Origin: JBBDIK01 sp964640385
GTDB lineage: Bacteria > Actinomycetota > UBA4738 > JBBDHU01
Direction of reading: 5' to 3'
NCBI GenBank assembly: GCA_964640385.1
Contig: CAZXFL010000058.1
Location: forward strand, 1-5,376
DNA length: 5,376 nucleotides
Shown here: piece after piece, positions 4,831-5,376 of the stretch
Layout of the letters: each line of letters opens with the position of its first letter
Numbering within the stretch: position 1 is the first letter of the stretch
Notes under the pieces: model-generated
The model's input: the letters and a program-made list of their open reading frames with translations, nothing else
Databases searched by the model: none
What the model was told of the DNA's origin: nothing
Translations under genes and position numbers: made by a program

Positions 4831-5084
4831 TGGCCGTCCGCAGGACGCACGACCTGGCTAAGGCCCTTGGCCGGAGAGTGGTGGTTCCGCCGTACTTCAT
4901 CCGGGCCCACGGTCTCGGGGCGCTCGGGTCGGACCGGTCACCACGGTCGGACCGGCCGTCGCCGCGGGTTGCGCGGGAACGACGGGCACGGCAGCTGTTG
5001 TCGGAGACGCGGCAACAGCTTGTGCTCCGATGCGAGGTCGGTTACCGCGCCTTCCGCGATCTGATGCGGGAGAAGACAGCGTGA
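4830..5084 (+). CDS. Hypothetical protein, 84 aa, basic
   Basis: The ATG overlaps the preceding stop (TAATG) and the TGA overlaps the next start (GTGA), so it is firmly embedded in the coupled run. The product is arginine-rich (AVRRTHDLAKALGRRVVVPPYF at the start), with a central SDRSPRSDRPSPR segment encoded by an 11-bp repeat placed 18 bp apart. It ends in a helix, RERRARQLLSETRQQLVLRCEVGYRAFRDLMREKTA. There is a single cysteine near residue 68. No family is recognised. Another frame over the same bases is open but has no matching start or stop overlap. Confidence 0.68.
   Translation: MAVRRTHDLAKALGRRVVVPPYFIRAHGLGALGSDRSPRSDRPSPRVARERRARQLLSETRQQLVLRCEVGYRAFRDLMREKTA
4927..4955 (+). repeat. 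In-frame direct repeat GGTCGGACCGG
   Basis: Two identical 11-mers at 4927-4937 and 4945-4955 are 18 bp apart start to start, exactly six codons, and encode the SDR of SDRSPR and SDRPSP. It looks like a small internal duplication in a flexible linker. Confidence 0.55.
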
Positions 5085-5308
5085 AGACGTTCCTGCGGGA
5101 CGATCAGATCGAGGACACGCTCGCGGCCTACGGGATGCCCAGGGCTGCGCTGCTCGGCATCCACTACGACCGCCCGCTGGCCAAGGTCACCGTGAACGTG
5201 CGCCACGACGGGCACGTCAAGCGACTCGTCGTCCCGAAGAAGATCCTCGACGCCGAACCCTATCCCGAGGATCCGACACCCCGCCGCCGCCTGTTCCGCC
5301 GGCGCTGA
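5081..5308 (+). CDS. Hypothetical protein, 75 aa
   Basis: The GTG at 5081 overlaps the preceding TGA and has GGGAGAAG at 5068-5075. The frame is open further upstream to an ATG at 5030, but that would overlap the preceding gene by 55 bases without a good ribosome-binding site, so GTG is chosen. Residues 1-20 (KTFLRDDQIEDTLAAYGMPR) look helical. Residues 24-56 (LLGIHYDRPLAKVTVNVRHDGHVKRLVVPKKIL) look like two or three beta strands. The tail is proline- then arginine-rich (PTPRRRLFRRR). The strand region faintly recalls the duplicated domain of the genes at 3925 and 4285, not enough to claim homology. Function is unknown. Confidence 0.7.
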   Translation: MKTFLRDDQIEDTLAAYGMPRAALLGIHYDRPLAKVTVNVRHDGHVKRLVVPKKILDAEPYPEDPTPRRRLFRRR

Positions 5309-5337
5309 CGGCCCCGAACCTCACCGAGGGAGCCTGC

Positions 5338-5376
5338 ATGAAGCGTGCTCATTCCATCCGCATGTCCGAGTCCGAG
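5338..5376 (+). CDS. Start of a further phage head gene (3' end outside window)
   Basis: An ATG 29 bases after the previous stop, preceded by GAGGGAG at 5326-5332, opens a frame MKRAHSIRMSESE to the window end. Only 13 codons are visible, so no family can be named. By gene order a prohead protease, scaffold or capsid gene would be expected about here, which is inference only. Confidence 0.55.
   Translation, partial: MKRAHSIRMSESE

Overview
This window is a piece of the head-morphogenesis module of a tailed double-stranded DNA phage or prophage (Caudoviricetes). All credible genes lie on the + strand in one tightly packed, probably co-transcribed run. The DNA is strongly GC-rich, with C or G dominating third codon positions, GTG starts are frequent and TGA/TAG stops predominate. 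That fits a phage of a high-GC bacterium, most likely an actinobacterium, but no host gene, tRNA or integrase is present to confirm it. A run of exactly 100 N (3772-3871) marks an assembly scaffold gap of unknown true length, so this is draft or metagenomic sequence.

Layout: (1) 1-905, the C-terminal part (zinc finger remnant and nuclease) of a GpA-type large terminase, cut by the left edge. (2) 906-1355, about 450 bases with no convincing gene but very dense in symmetry: a 12-bp perfect tandem repeat with DnaA-box-like cores, several 14-bp dyads of the form TGTYNN-N2-NNRACA, a perfect 26-bp palindrome, TGTCCG half-sites spaced 11-12 bp apart, a CCCGT pentamer tract and a 9-bp-stem hairpin. 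(3) 1356-1535 and 1532-1738, two short genes inferred here from start and stop signals; they overlap by ATGA and lead directly into the portal gene. (4) 1739-3190, portal protein. (5) 3191-3771, N-terminal part of a MuF/gp7-like minor head protein interrupted by the N gap; its probable last 11 codons are at 3873-3908, in a different apparent frame. (6) 3925-4278 and 4285-4830, two neighbouring genes sharing a short related domain; the second also carries a C-terminal YegP-like (DUF1508) domain. (7) 4830-5084 and 5081-5308, two small hypothetical genes linked by TAATG and GTGA overlaps. (8) 5338-5376, the first 13 codons of another gene.

How the genes work together: the terminase cuts concatemeric DNA and pumps it through the portal, and the MuF-like protein is normally incorporated at or near the portal during procapsid assembly. 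The genes from 3925 on occupy the stretch where phages usually encode scaffold, protease, decoration and capsid proteins, but only the domains named above can be recognised. The least ordinary parts are the repeat-rich region between terminase and portal and the pair of related genes with the appended YegP-like domain.
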